64,000 nucleotides of DNA from Microbacterium sp. SS28 (lineage in GTDB: Bacteria; Actinomycetota; Actinomycetes; Actinomycetales; Microbacteriaceae). Location of the stretch: assembly GCF_022761035.1 (NCBI RefSeq), contig NZ_JAKWJP010000001.1, positions 62,001-126,000 of the forward strand, read 5' to 3'. Position numbers and translations under genes: made by a program. The notes beneath the pieces are model-generated. The model was not told where the DNA came from. It saw only the letters and a list, made by a program, of their open reading frames with translations, and searched no databases. Below, piece by piece: positions 55,943-64,000 of the stretch (the first letter of the stretch is position 1; each line of letters opens with the position of its first letter).

Positions 55943-57006
55943 GACTCGGCCGACTCCGCCCAGGGGTTCGGGTCCATCGCGTCCGCGAGCGCGTCGATCT
56001 GCTCGAGCTCCTCCGTCGAGAAGGCGGGGCCCTGCGTCGCGGTGATGTTCTCGTCGATCTGAGCGGTCGACGAGGCGCCGATGAGCGCCGATGCGACGAC
56101 GGGGTCGCGGAGCGTCCACTGGATCGCGAACTGCGCGAGCGACTGTCCGCGCTCCTTCGCGATGACGTCGAGTCCGCGGAGGGTCGTGAGCGCCTTGTCG
56201 GTCAGGCGACGGCCGCCGAGCGACCAGCGGTCCTGCGAGCGCTGGGCGCTGCCGTCGCCGAGGTACTTGCTCGTGAGCAGGCCCTGCGCGAGGGGCACGA
56301 ACGCGATCGCGCCGAGGCCCTCCTTCTTCAGCACGCCCGTCAGGCCGTCCTCGATCCAGCGGTCGAGGATCGAGTACGACGGCTGGTGGATGACGAGGGG
56401 CGTGCCGAGGCTGCGGGCGACGGCCGCCGCGACGACGGTCTGCTCGGCGCTGTACGACGAGATCCCGACGTAGAGCGCCTTGCCCTGGCGGACGAGCGTG
56501 TCGAGCGCCGCGACGGTCTCCTCGACGGGCACGTCGGGGTCGTATCGGTGCGAGTAGAAGATGTCGACGTAGTCGACGCTCATGCGGGTGAGGGACTGCT
56601 CGGCGCTCGCGATGAGGTACTTCTTCGAGCCGCCGTTGGCGTACGGGCCGTCCCACATGTCGTAGCCGGCCTTCGACGAGATGATGAGCTCGTCGCGGTA
56701 GCGGCCGAAGTCCTCGCGCATCATCCGGCCGAAGTTGGTCTCGGCTGAGCCGTACGGCGGACCGTAGTTGTTCGCGAGGTCGAAGTGCGTGATGCCCTTG
56801 TCGAAGGCGTGACGCAGCACCTCGCGCTGACGGTCGAACGGGATGTTGTCGCCGAAGTTCCACCACAATCCGAGCGAGATCGGCGGGAGCGTCAGGCCGG
56901 ACGCGCCGACCTTGCGGTATTCGAGAGCGTCGTAGCGGGTGTGGGCGGCGGAGTACGGGCGGTGCAGGTCGCCGCCGCGGGAGCGATAGCGCGATTCATC
57001 GGTCAC
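55939..57006 (-). CDS. Aldo/keto reductase (YghZ/GpR-like)
   Basis: A 355-residue NADPH-dependent aldo/keto reductase. The catalytic tetrad is recognisable: Asp in [15 protein letters not shown] (with Tyr of NNYG), Lys in [10 protein letters not shown], His in FYSHRYDP. The long [13 protein letters not shown] terminus is typical of E. coli YghZ (L-glyceraldehyde 3-phosphate reductase) and mammalian potassium-channel beta subunits. The likely role is aldehyde detoxification. The GTG start has TAGCCT six nt upstream (leaderless). Coupled to ispE. Confidence 0.92.
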   Translation of the reverse strand: MTDESRYRSRGGDLHRPYSAAHTRYDALEYRKVGASGLTLPPISLGLWWNFGDNIPFDRQREVLRHAFDKGITHFDLANNYGPPYGSAETNFGRMMREDFGRYRDELIISSKAGYDMWDGPYANGGSKKYLIASAEQSLTRMSVDYVDIFYSHRYDPDVPVEETVAALDTLVRQGKALYVGISSYSAEQTVVAAAVARSLGTPLVIHQPSYSILDRWIEDGLTGVLKKEGLGAIAFVPLAQGLLTSKYLGDGSAQRSQDRWSLGGRRLTDKALTTLRGLDVIAKERGQSLAQFAIQWTLRDPVVASALIGASSTAQIDENITATQGPAFSTEELEQIDALADAMDPNPWAESAES

Positions 57007-57012
57007 CGTTCG

Positions 57013-57018
57013 AGGCTA
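57013..57018 (-). promoter_or_regulatory. -10 element TAGCCT, leaderless start for the aldo/keto reductase
   Basis: TAGCCT on the minus strand is followed by 6 nt and GTG 57006. It would also drive ispE. Confidence 0.5.
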
Positions 57019-57162
57019 GCGTGCCGGGCCCGGCGAGGTCAGCGCCGGCGTCGCGGGCCTCGCCGTGCCTGTTGTCAAGGGGCCCCGGGGGAAACGACCG
57101 CGAAACACGGTCTGCGTAGGGTGACGAGTCCCCCGTCCCTTCCTGCGTTCCGAGGAGGCTCC

Positions 57163-58746
57163 ATGCCGGCACTTTCCGCGCTGCCCGTTGCGAGCGACAC
57201 CTGGTCGTCGCTCCTGCGCCGACCCGACGTCGTCATCGACCGCGGGACCCTCCACCTCCGACACGAGTCGACGACCCCCGCCGACGCCGCGCGCGACGAC
57301 CTCCTCCTCGTCGCCGACGCGCTCGAGGCCGCCGGTGTCGCGACCCTCCTCGTCCGCCACGACCGCCGGACCCTCGCGCTCGTCGTCGACGTCGCGGATC
57401 GGGATGCCGCCTTCCGCGCGCTGAGCGAGGTCGGCGCCGTCGAGCCGCTGTACCTCAAGCCGCGCCGCGGCGAGCCCGTGCTCGCGGCCGAGGCCGCCTC
57501 TCCCCGCGACAAGCCGTCGTCGTGGCGCGTCTACCGACCGCGCATCAGCCGGCGCGGCGACCTGCGCTACGGCGCGTCGAGCGGTGCGCGGCTCGAGTTC
57601 TGGAGGTTCGGCGAGATCGTCGAGGCTCCGACGGCGAATGCGCTCCTGCGCGCCAACACACCCGCCGCCGACATCGCCTTCTCGACCGTCGAGCGCCACG
57701 ACCGCACGTGGCGGACGGTGGACGGCATGTTCGATCCCCAGCCGGATGAGTTCACCGAGCCGGTCGACATCGTCTTCTCGTGGGTGGACGGCTCGGCGAC
57801 GGAGTTCCAGCGGCAGCGCGCCGCCCAGATGGCGGGCTACGTCGTCGGCGAGGGCGATGACGGCCCCGCCCGGTACCGTCAGGTCGACGAGCTGCGCTAT
57901 GCCCTGCGGAGCGTCCACATGTACGCACCGTGGGTCCGCCGCATCTTCATCGCGACGGACTCCCCCGCGCCGTCGTGGCTCGTCGAGCACCCGAAGGTCA
58001 CGATCGTGCGCAGCGACGAGTTCTTCGGCGACACCTCGGTGCTCCCGACCCACAACTCCCACGCCGTCGAGGCGCAGCTGCACCGGATCGACGGACTCGC
58101 GGAGCACTTCCTCTACTCCAACGACGACATGTTCTTCGCGCGCCCCGTGGAGCCCGAGCTGTTCTTCACCCCGGCGGGCGTCACGAAGTTCGTCGAGTGC
58201 GAAGTGCGCATCGGCGCAGGCTCGACGGCTGCGGGCCGCAGCGGACACGACAACGCCCTGCGCGTCAACCGCGAGCTCCTGCGCGAGCGCTTCGACCGGC
58301 GGATCGTGCGCGACCTCGAGCACTGCGCGACGCCGCTGCGCCGCAGCATCCTGGCCGAGCTCGAGGAGGCCTTCCCCGAGGAGATCGCGCGGACCGCGGC
58401 ATCCCGATTCCGCTCGGCCACCGACGTCTCTGTCACGAACTGCCTCTACCACTACTACGCGCTCATGACGGGTCGCGCGGTCGTGACGCGTCGACCGCGC
58501 GTGCGCTACGTCCAGACGACGCTCGCGAAGTCGCTGCGCGGCATGGACGAGCTCGCGGCCCGACGCGACGTCGACATGTTCTGCCTCAACGACGGCGGCG
58601 AGCACGAGATCCCGGAAGACCTCCGCGTCTCGGTTCTGCGCGCGACGCTCGAGCGGATGTTCCCCGTGCGGGCGCCGTGGGAGCGACCCGCGGTCAGCGC
58701 AGGACGGGAAGAGGCTCGGTCGGCGCATCCCTCCGCGGCGCGCTGA
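57163..58746 (+). CDS. Stealth-family sugar-phosphate transferase
   Basis: A 527-residue Stealth protein, which adds sugar phosphates to cell-wall or capsular polysaccharide. The four conserved regions are in order: [11 protein letters not shown] (CR1, near residue 205); a [15 protein letters not shown]...[10 protein letters not shown] segment (CR2); [19 protein letters not shown] and [11 protein letters not shown] (CR3); and a C-terminal CR4-like region around [14 protein letters not shown]. The first 190 residues are lineage-specific. GAGGAGG precedes ATG 57163 and TAGGGT near 57117 is a likely -10. Its last 53 nt overlap the convergent phosphoesterase. Confidence 0.92.
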   Translation: MPALSALPVASDTWSSLLRRPDVVIDRGTLHLRHESTTPADAARDDLLLVADALEAAGVATLLVRHDRRTLALVVDVADRDAAFRALSEVGAVEPLYLKPRRGEPVLAAEAASPRDKPSSWRVYRPRISRRGDLRYGASSGARLEFWRFGEIVEAPTANALLRANTPAADIAFSTVERHDRTWRTVDGMFDPQPDEFTEPVDIVFSWVDGSATEFQRQRAAQMAGYVVGEGDDGPARYRQVDELRYALRSVHMYAPWVRRIFIATDSPAPSWLVEHPKVTIVRSDEFFGDTSVLPTHNSHAVEAQLHRIDGLAEHFLYSNDDMFFARPVEPELFFTPAGVTKFVECEVRIGAGSTAAGRSGHDNALRVNRELLRERFDRRIVRDLEHCATPLRRSILAELEEAFPEEIARTAASRFRSATDVSVTNCLYHYYALMTGRAVVTRRPRVRYVQTTLAKSLRGMDELAARRDVDMFCLNDGGEHEIPEDLRVSVLRATLERMFPVRAPWERPAVSAGREEARSAHPSAAR

Positions 58747-59632
58747 GCGCTGCGGCGTTCCGCGGCGGCACGATTCCGGCGGAGGCGAGCCGGCGCTGCG
58801 CCTCCGCGGCGTCGATGTGCTCGAGCGTGCGGGGCGCGTCGACGGGGACCACGGAGTGCACGACGGTCTCGTCGTAGACATGAACGAGGTTGAACGACTG
58901 CGCGCCGTCCTGCGGCCGCGTGCCGCCCGTCGGCACCGTCAGGTCCTGCGTGTAGCAGGTCGCCGAGGCGACCGAGACGGGGATGCCGGCGAACGTCGCG
59001 AACGTCGAGTAGTGCAGGTGGCCCGCGATGATGGCGCGCACGTCGGACCCCCGAAGCACCCCGGCGAGGCGGGACTGGTCGCGCAGCTCGACGCTCGCCG
59101 CGAGCGGCAGGACGCTCGGGACGGGCGGGTGGTGCATCGCGAGGATCGTGCCGAGCGGCGCAGGGGTCGCGAGCACGTCGCGCAGCCACGCGAGCTGCCT
59201 GTCGCGCAACTCGCCGTGGTGCTCGCCCGGCACCGTCGAATCGAGCGTCACGATCCGCAGTCCGTCGAGCTCGTCGACGCGATCGACCGGCGCCACCCCC
59301 TCCTCGCCCAGGAGGTGCGTGCGGAATGCCGCACGGTCGTCGTGGTTGCCCATGACCCACAGGACCGGCGCCCCGAGGCGCGCCGCGAACGGCTCGACGA
59401 GATCGCGGATCGCGATGTACGCGTCGTGCTCGCCCCAGTCGGCGAGGTCGCCGGTGAAGACCAGGGCATGGGGACGGATGCCGGACCCCTCGATCGACCG
59501 CAGCGCGCGGGCCAGCCGCTCCTCCGCGTCGATGCGGTGGAACAGATGCGAGCCGGCGGCACGCAGATGCGTGTCGCTGAGGTGAAGCAGGATCCGCTCG
59601 GGCTCCGGGTATTCCGCAGTCCGCATCGTCAT
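58694..59632 (-). CDS. Metallophosphoesterase, CpdA-like
   Basis: A 312-residue calcineurin-fold phosphoesterase. The dinuclear metal motifs are complete: LSDTHL, GDLADWG, GNHDD, HHPP and GHLHY. The set and length match class III cyclic-nucleotide phosphodiesterases (CpdA/Rv0805 type), so hydrolysis of cAMP or another phosphodiester is plausible. AGGGGG precedes ATG 59632. TAACAT (59687-59692) is a possible -10. It is cut off from rsmA by a 130-bp gap and overlaps the Stealth gene at its 3' end. Confidence 0.9.
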   Translation of the reverse strand: MTMRTAEYPEPERILLHLSDTHLRAAGSHLFHRIDAEERLARALRSIEGSGIRPHALVFTGDLADWGEHDAYIAIRDLVEPFAARLGAPVLWVMGNHDDRAAFRTHLLGEEGVAPVDRVDELDGLRIVTLDSTVPGEHHGELRDRQLAWLRDVLATPAPLGTILAMHHPPVPSVLPLAASVELRDQSRLAGVLRGSDVRAIIAGHLHYSTFATFAGIPVSVASATCYTQDLTVPTGGTRPQDGAQSFNLVHVYDETVVHSVVPVDAPRTLEHIDAAEAQRRLASAGIVPPRNAAALSAPRRDAPTEPLPVLR

Positions 59633-59762
59633 CGTCCCCCTGGGTGCGGGGCACGGGCCCCGCGGGCGCGCTCGAACGCCGCCGCAATGTTACAGGCATG
59701 TTTCGGGGTGCACCCTGAGACACAGCGTGAACATCCGGCCAACTCTCGCCGGCCGGAGCGGA

Positions 59763-60602
59763 TCAGACCTGCGCGATGCGCTGGAAGTCGTCGATCGACA
59801 GCTCCTCGCCGCGCGCCGTCGGCGGGACGCCGGCGCTCTCCAGGACGGCGGATGCCGTCCCCGACGAGCCGCCGAACACCGCGGACAGCGCCTGCCTGAG
59901 CATCTTGCGACGCTGCTGGAAGGCGGCATCCACGATCCGGAACGTCTGCCGGCGCTCGTCCTCGGTGCCGCGCGGCGCGGCGTCGCGTTCGAACGCGACC
60001 AGGACGCTGTCGACGTTGGGGACGGGCCAGAACACCTGCCGCGACACGGTGCCCGCGAGCCGCCACGCGCCGTACCACGCGGCCTTCGCACTCGGCGCGC
60101 CGTACACCTTCGATCCGGGGGGAGCCGCGAGCCGCTCCCCGACCTCGGCCTGCACCATCACGACGCCGCGCTGCAGGTGCGGGAAGGTCTCGAGGAAGTG
60201 CAGCAGCACGGGCACGCTCACGTTGTACGGCAGGTTCGCGACCAGGACCGTGGGGTCGCCCGGCAGCTCGGTCACGCGCAGGGCGTCCGCGTCCACGACA
60301 GTCAGCGCGTCGCCTGGGACACCGTGCGCCGCCGCCGTCGCGGGGAGGCGCTCGGCGAGGCGGTGGTCGATCTCGACGGCCGTGACGGATGCCCCGGTCT
60401 CGAGGATCGCGAGCGTGAGCGAGCCGAGTCCCGGACCCACCTCGACGACGCGGTCGCCGGGCTGGACGCGCGCGACCTGCACGATCTTGCGGACGGTGTT
60501 CGCGTCGACGACGAAGTTCTGCCCGAGCTTCTTGGTCGGCGTGACATCGAGCTCGGCCGCGAGGGCGCGGATCTCGGAGGCACCGAGGAGGCTGACGGGC
60601 AT
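59763..60602 (-). CDS. rsmA: 16S rRNA (A1518/A1519-N6)-dimethyltransferase
   Basis: A 279-residue KsgA methyltransferase that dimethylates two adenosines in helix 45 of 16S rRNA. SAM motifs: TPTKKLGQNFVVD at the N terminus, VVEVGPGLGSLTL (motif I), VEIDHRLAERL and catalytic NLPYNVSVPVL. ATG 60602 is chosen because TACTGT lies 7 nt upstream, giving a leaderless start. A GTG at 60611 would lie inside that -10. It is divergent from the MFS gene at 60729. Confidence 0.96.
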   Translation of the reverse strand: MPVSLLGASEIRALAAELDVTPTKKLGQNFVVDANTVRKIVQVARVQPGDRVVEVGPGLGSLTLAILETGASVTAVEIDHRLAERLPATAAAHGVPGDALTVVDADALRVTELPGDPTVLVANLPYNVSVPVLLHFLETFPHLQRGVVMVQAEVGERLAAPPGSKVYGAPSAKAAWYGAWRLAGTVSRQVFWPVPNVDSVLVAFERDAAPRGTEDERRQTFRIVDAAFQQRRKMLRQALSAVFGGSSGTASAVLESAGVPPTARGEELSIDDFQRIAQV

Positions 60603-60609
60603 GCGATCC

Positions 60610-60615
60610 ACAGTA
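60610..60615 (-). promoter_or_regulatory. -10 element TACTGT, leaderless start for rsmA
   Basis: TACTGT on the minus strand is 7 nt from ATG 60602. Confidence 0.45.
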
Positions 60616-60716
60616 GCCGTGCCGCGCCTCCCCGCCGTGTTCGACGGGACCCGCGCCCTTCCGGGGACGCCCGGGCCCGGTCCGGGTGGCGCCGCGTGCG
60701 TGTCGCACCCCGCTCG

Positions 60717-60722
60717 TAGGAT
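60717..60722 (+). promoter_or_regulatory. -10 element TAGGAT, leaderless start for the MFS gene
   Basis: TAGGAT is 6 nt from ATG 60729. There is no ribosome-binding site. Confidence 0.5.
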
Positions 60723-60728
60723 GGCGGG

Positions 60729-62033
60729 ATGGCCACGCTCGGCGAGCTCGTCTCACCCCGCCGCCTCGGACGCGACTTCCCGTGGCTCATGGCCGCGTCA
60801 TGGTCGAGCAATCTGGGCGACGGGATCGCGCTCTCGGCGGCGCCGCTGCTCATCGCATCGCTGACGTCGTCGCCCGTGCTCGTCGCGGCGGGCGCGATGA
60901 TGCAGTTCCTGCCGTGGCTGCTGTTCGGGCTGCTCGCGGGCTCCGTCGCCGATCATCAGGACCGCCGACGTCTCGTGATGATCGCGAACGGCGTGCGGGC
61001 CGTCATCGTGCTCGGCCTCGTGGTCTTCCTCGTGACGGGCAACGCGACGGTGTGGGTCGTGCTCGCAACGGCGTTCCTCTACGGAACTGCCGAGGTCTTC
61101 GCGGATTCGGCGGGCAGCACGCTCCTCCCGATGCTCGTGCGGCCCGCCGACCTCGGGATCGGCAATGCCCGGCTGCAGGCGGGCTACCTCGTCGCGAATC
61201 AGCTCCTCGGCCCGCCGCTCGGCGCGTTCCTCTTCGCCGTAGGGTCCTTCCTGCCGTTCCTGCTGCAGGTCCTGTGCGTCTCGCTCGCGATCGTCCTCAT
61301 CTCGCGCATCGCCCGCACGCCCGTGCCGCCGCGCGACGCGCCGCCGGACGGCGCGAAGCCGCATCCCATCCGCGACGGCCTGCTGTGGCTGCGGCACAAC
61401 GCACCCGTGCGGACGCTCGTGCTCATCATCCTCGTGTTCAACATCACGTGGGCGGCACCGTGGGGCGTCCTCGTCCTGTATGCGACCGAGCACCTCGGGA
61501 TCGGCGTCGTCGGCTACGGCGCGCTCACGACGGCGTCGGCACTCGGCGGCCTGATCGCCGTCGGATGCTTCGGATGGCTCGAGCGCCACGTGTCGTTCGC
61601 GACACTCATGCGCGTATGCCTCACGCTGGAGGTGTTCATGCACCTCACGTTCGCCCTCACGACGTCGGCCGTGATCGCCTTCGTGGTCATGTTCGTCTTC
61701 GGCCTCTATGCGTTCGTGTGGGGCACGATTTCGACGACGGTGCGCCAGCGCCTCGTGCCCCTCGAGCTGCAGGGCCGGATCGCATCGGTCAACATGGTCG
61801 GGGTGTTCGGCGGGATCGTCATCGGGCAGCTCATCGGCGGCCTGCTCGCGCAGACGTGGGGACTCACGGCGCCCTGGTGGTTCGCGTTCGCCGGCTCGGC
61901 GATCACGCTCCTGCTCGTCTGGCGGCCCATCTCGCACATCGCGGCGGCTCCCCCCGTCCTCGGCGGGGAGGAGGCGGAGCGCCTCGCCGATGAGGGGGAA
62001 CCGGGCGCCGGTGGGATGCCTCTCGCCGACTGA
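60729..62033 (+). CDS. MFS transporter, exporter type (EntS/MFS_3-like)
   Basis: A 434-residue, 12-helix major facilitator. N-terminal features LMAASWSSNLGDGIALSAAPLL and the loop 2-3 motif LLAGSVADHQDRRRLVM match the EntS/MFS_3 group of siderophore and drug exporters. There is a cytoplasmic loop near residue 200 (TPVPPRDAPP) and a Glu-rich tail. The substrate is unknown. The start is leaderless. It is divergent from rsmA and ends 44 bp before the convergent YCII gene. Confidence 0.87.
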   Translation: MATLGELVSPRRLGRDFPWLMAASWSSNLGDGIALSAAPLLIASLTSSPVLVAAGAMMQFLPWLLFGLLAGSVADHQDRRRLVMIANGVRAVIVLGLVVFLVTGNATVWVVLATAFLYGTAEVFADSAGSTLLPMLVRPADLGIGNARLQAGYLVANQLLGPPLGAFLFAVGSFLPFLLQVLCVSLAIVLISRIARTPVPPRDAPPDGAKPHPIRDGLLWLRHNAPVRTLVLIILVFNITWAAPWGVLVLYATEHLGIGVVGYGALTTASALGGLIAVGCFGWLERHVSFATLMRVCLTLEVFMHLTFALTTSAVIAFVVMFVFGLYAFVWGTISTTVRQRLVPLELQGRIASVNMVGVFGGIVIGQLIGGLLAQTWGLTAPWWFAFAGSAITLLLVWRPISHIAAAPPVLGGEEAERLADEGEPGAGGMPLAD

Positions 62034-62077
62034 GCGGCATCCGCCCCGGAATCCCCCCGCTCACCGGAGCGCGAGCG

Positions 62078-62440
62078 TCAGTCACCCGCCTCCCACGGCA
62101 GGCTCACTGTGGGGAGTATCAGGATGCGCCCCAGCACGGCCGTCGGGTGCTTCGCCATGTACGCCGCGGCATCGTCGATCGACTCGGCCTCGAGCAGGTC
62201 GTAGCCCGCGAACCACTCCTTGAACTCGGGAAAGGGACCGTCGGTCACGATGGCCCGGCCGTCGCGGACGACGACCGACTTCGCCCGATCGCGGCCCGCG
62301 ACGGGGGCTCCGAGGCTCAGCGTGCCGGCGTCGGAGCCTTCCTGAGCCCAGGACTCCAGCATCCGCCGGTCTTCGTCCTGCGGAAGCGTCGCTCCCGTCG
62401 CATCGGTCAGATGGATGACGAGATACTGCTGCGTTGTCAT
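62078..62440 (-). CDS. YCII-related (DGPF) protein
   Basis: A 120-residue ferredoxin-like-fold protein of the YCII family with the signature DGPFPEFKEWFAGYDLLE near residue 67 and PRILI-type C-terminal strand (LGRILILPTV). DGPF proteins are the regular genomic partners of ECF42 sigma factors. Their biochemical role is unknown. Its ATG overlaps the sigma-factor stop (ATGA, 62437-62440), so both come from the same promoter. Confidence 0.9.
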   Translation of the reverse strand: MTTQQYLVIHLTDATGATLPQDEDRRMLESWAQEGSDAGTLSLGAPVAGRDRAKSVVVRDGRAIVTDGPFPEFKEWFAGYDLLEAESIDDAAAYMAKHPTAVLGRILILPTVSLPWEAGD

Positions 62441-63714
62441 GACTGTTCTCCATTCGTGGATGCCGCGAGCTGAGTGCGGCGGCGGGTGAGGTGGGCCACC
62501 TCTGCGGTGTTCGCCGCGAGTGCGATCGCCTGGTCGAACGCGGCGCGGGCGTCGTCGGATCGGCCGACGCGGTGCAGGAGCTCGCCCCGGGTCGCGTGGA
62601 ACGCGTGGTGGCGATCGAGCGCGCAGGCGAGCTGATCCACCATGACCAGCGCCGTCTCCGGCGAGCCGGACTCCGAGACGGCGATCGATTTGTTGAGGGT
62701 CACGATCGGACTGGGGTCGACGCGCTCGAGTGCGCCGTACAGCGCCACGATGCGCGACCAGTCCGTGTCGCGCGCATCTGCAGTCGACACGTGCACGGCG
62801 TTGACCGCTGACAGCAGCTCATACCGGCCTGCACCGGCGCCGCCGCGTGCGACGGCGGCGAGGCGCTCACTTACCAGGGCGAGTCCCTCCTCGATGAGGG
62901 CACGGTCCCACGCGGTGCGATCCTGCTCCTCGAGGCGCACGAGCTCCCCGTCGGGTGAGAAGCGTGCGGGCGCGCGGGCCTCGGTCATGAGCATGAGGGC
63001 CAGCAGACCCGTCGCCTCGGCGCGCTCAGGCGAACCCGCCGACAGCAGGTCCCGCACGAGCCGCGTGAGCCGGATCGCCTCACCCGTGAGGTCGGGGCGG
63101 AGCGGATCCGATTCACTGCCCGAGGAGAGGTACCCCTCGTTGAAGATCAGGTACAGCACCGCGAGCACACCCGCGGCACGGTCCGCGAGATCATCTTCCT
63201 CGGGAACCCGGAACGGCACGCGCTCGGACTTGATCCTGCCTTTCGCGCGAGTCAGCCGCTGCGCCATCGTCGTCTCCGGCACCAGGAACGCCTTGGCGAT
63301 CTCGGCGACAGTCAGGCCGCCGACGATGCGCAGGGTGAGCGCCACCCGCGCCTCCATGCTCAGCACCGGATGGCAGCACACGAACACGAGGCGCAGGCGG
63401 TCGTCCTCGACGACGCCGACGTCTGCGGGGACCGAATCATCCGCGAGCATGAGCGCCTCCTGATGCAGCTCGCTCCCGCGCGCTTCGCGCCGGAGCCGGT
63501 CGATCGCCTTCCGGTGCGCCGTCGTCGTGATCCACGCACCCGGATTCGGGGGCACACCCTCGGCAGGCCACCGCTCGACGGCGATCGCGAACGCCTCGGC
63601 GGCGACGTCCTCGGCGAGGCCCAGATCGTGGAACCGACGCGCCAGGCCCGCGACGACTCGCGCCCACTCCTCACGATGTGCACGCGCGATCGCGGCGGCG
63701 ACATCAGAGGTCAT
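62437..63714 (-). CDS. ECF sigma factor, ECF42-type with C-terminal extension
   Basis: A 425-residue sigma factor. Region 2 covers residues about 5-80 (RRFHDLGLAEDVAAEAFAIAVERWP), region 4 about 110-170 (LTVAEIAKAFLVPETTMAQRLTRAKGRI). A large helical TPR-like C-terminal domain follows (for example FNEGYLSS, LNKSIAVSESGS, ATRGELLHRVGRSDDARAAF). This extension, the CCHPVLS segment and the coupled DGPF gene identify ECF42; these lack a classical anti-sigma factor. ATG 63714 has AAGGAG 6 nt upstream. A TGTCGA-N17-CGTC promoter at 63763-63789 suggests autoregulation. Confidence 0.92.
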   Translation of the reverse strand: MTSDVAAAIARAHREEWARVVAGLARRFHDLGLAEDVAAEAFAIAVERWPAEGVPPNPGAWITTTAHRKAIDRLRREARGSELHQEALMLADDSVPADVGVVEDDRLRLVFVCCHPVLSMEARVALTLRIVGGLTVAEIAKAFLVPETTMAQRLTRAKGRIKSERVPFRVPEEDDLADRAAGVLAVLYLIFNEGYLSSGSESDPLRPDLTGEAIRLTRLVRDLLSAGSPERAEATGLLALMLMTEARAPARFSPDGELVRLEEQDRTAWDRALIEEGLALVSERLAAVARGGAGAGRYELLSAVNAVHVSTADARDTDWSRIVALYGALERVDPSPIVTLNKSIAVSESGSPETALVMVDQLACALDRHHAFHATRGELLHRVGRSDDARAAFDQAIALAANTAEVAHLTRRRTQLAASTNGEQS

Positions 63715-63762
63715 GTCGGGCTCCTTCGCTTTCGGTTCGCCGATGACGGCTCTCATCAGGTC

Positions 63763-63789
63763 GACGAACGGGATCCCCTCGATTCGACA
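63763..63789 (-). promoter_or_regulatory. ECF-type promoter of the ECF42 operon
   Basis: On the minus strand TGTCGA (63784-63789) and CGTC (63763-63766) are 17 bp apart, matching the -35 TGTCGA known for ECF42 targets and the CGT-type -10 of ECF sigma factors. Transcription would begin near 63756, leaving a leader of about 40 nt. Confidence 0.7.
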
Positions 63790-63833
63790 TCTCAGCGGAG
63801 AAACAGATCAAGAGCCTGTCTTCCGATGCGTCG

Positions 63834-63860
63834 TGTCGAAGTCTGCGCGGACCGTTCGTA
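63834..63860 (+). promoter_or_regulatory. ECF-type promoter of the divergent gene at 63900
   Basis: TGTCGA (63834-63839), a 17-bp spacer and CGTA (63857-63860) on the plus strand mirror the ECF42 operon promoter. Transcription would begin near 63867, 33 nt before ATG 63900. Confidence 0.6.
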
Positions 63861-63899
63861 GCTCCTGTGAGGGGCGGATGCCCTTCGAGAGAGGACACC

Positions 63900-64000
63900 A
63901 TGAACAATCGCATGAGTGACGACGACAGGCTCGAGTACGCGGGCCGGATCCACGAGGCTCGGGCACTCCTGCGTCGCGAGCGCAGGGCGCGACGCGGCCG
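63900..64000 (+). CDS. Unknown protein, N-terminal fragment (runs off the window)
   Basis: An open frame from ATG 63900 with GAGAGG upstream continues to the window end (33 complete codons). The visible part is charged and helical (NNRMSDDDRLEYAGRIHEAR followed by an Arg-rich stretch). There are no recognisable motifs. It is divergent from the ECF42 operon and preceded by a matching TGTCGA-N17-CGTA promoter, so it is a candidate member of that regulon. Confidence 0.6.
   Translation, partial: MNNRMSDDDRLEYAGRIHEARALLRRERRARRG

Overview
The window reads as the chromosome of a high-GC actinobacterium, most likely a Microbacterium-like member of the Microbacteriaceae. The clues are very GC-rich third codon positions, abundant GTG starts, many TANNNT-N6-RTG (leaderless) starts, a CTC-type ribosomal protein L25, a CtpF-like ATPase and actinobacterial gene order (tRNA-Gln/glmU/prs, rplY/pth/mfd, rsmA/ispE). 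I see no phage, transposase, integrase or CRISPR array. All family names are read from sequence motifs; no database search was possible.

Layout. 1-9570: core genes (3' end of ppc, a small zinc-ribbon ORF, a hexapeptide-repeat protein, gdhA, mfd, a Pro-rich membrane protein, pth, rplY, a 40-aa membrane protein). 9601-16603: a sugar-acid catabolic locus (idonate-type dehydrogenase, FAH-family enzyme, gluconate 5-dehydrogenase-like SDR, MHS transporter, IclR regulator, D-2-hydroxyacid dehydrogenase, GarR-like reductase), followed by gnd. Two matching GTTCA-N6-TGAAC palindromes sit in its promoter regions. 18449-25699: a BBE-like flavoenzyme, a four-gene glycan locus (two GT4 glycosyltransferases, an alpha/alpha-barrel-like protein, a GH130-type phosphorylase) and a CorA transporter. 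25836-33798: a MacB-like ABC system, a divergent OmpR/histidine-kinase pair, and an FMN-lipoprotein/ApbE/RnfD-FNR redox module. A shared 11-bp-spaced direct repeat lies upstream of the response regulator, the ABC genes and the redox module, so these look like one regulon. 33930-39321: CtpF-like ATPase, prs, glmU, tRNA-Gln.

39444-50340: a galactan locus. It holds a GH53 galactanase, an ABC sugar importer lacking its own ATPase, a GH42 beta-galactosidase and a divergent LacI regulator with two identical 18-bp operators. Secreted galactanase would cut galactan, the importer would take up galacto-oligosaccharides and GH42 would hydrolyse them inside. 50379-62033: MarR/ABC-F, SDR, Eis-like acetyltransferase, ispE, aldo/keto reductase, a Stealth sugar-phosphate transferase, a CpdA-like phosphoesterase, rsmA and an MFS exporter. 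62078-64000: an ECF42-type sigma factor with its YCII/DGPF partner, and the start of a divergent gene. A pair of TGTCGA-N17-CGT promoters faces outward between them.

The core order tRNA-Gln-glmU-prs / rplY-pth-mfd is interrupted by about 27 kb of accessory genes. The rsmA-ispE pair is likewise interrupted by about 3.8 kb. These two insertions hold much of the variable content.
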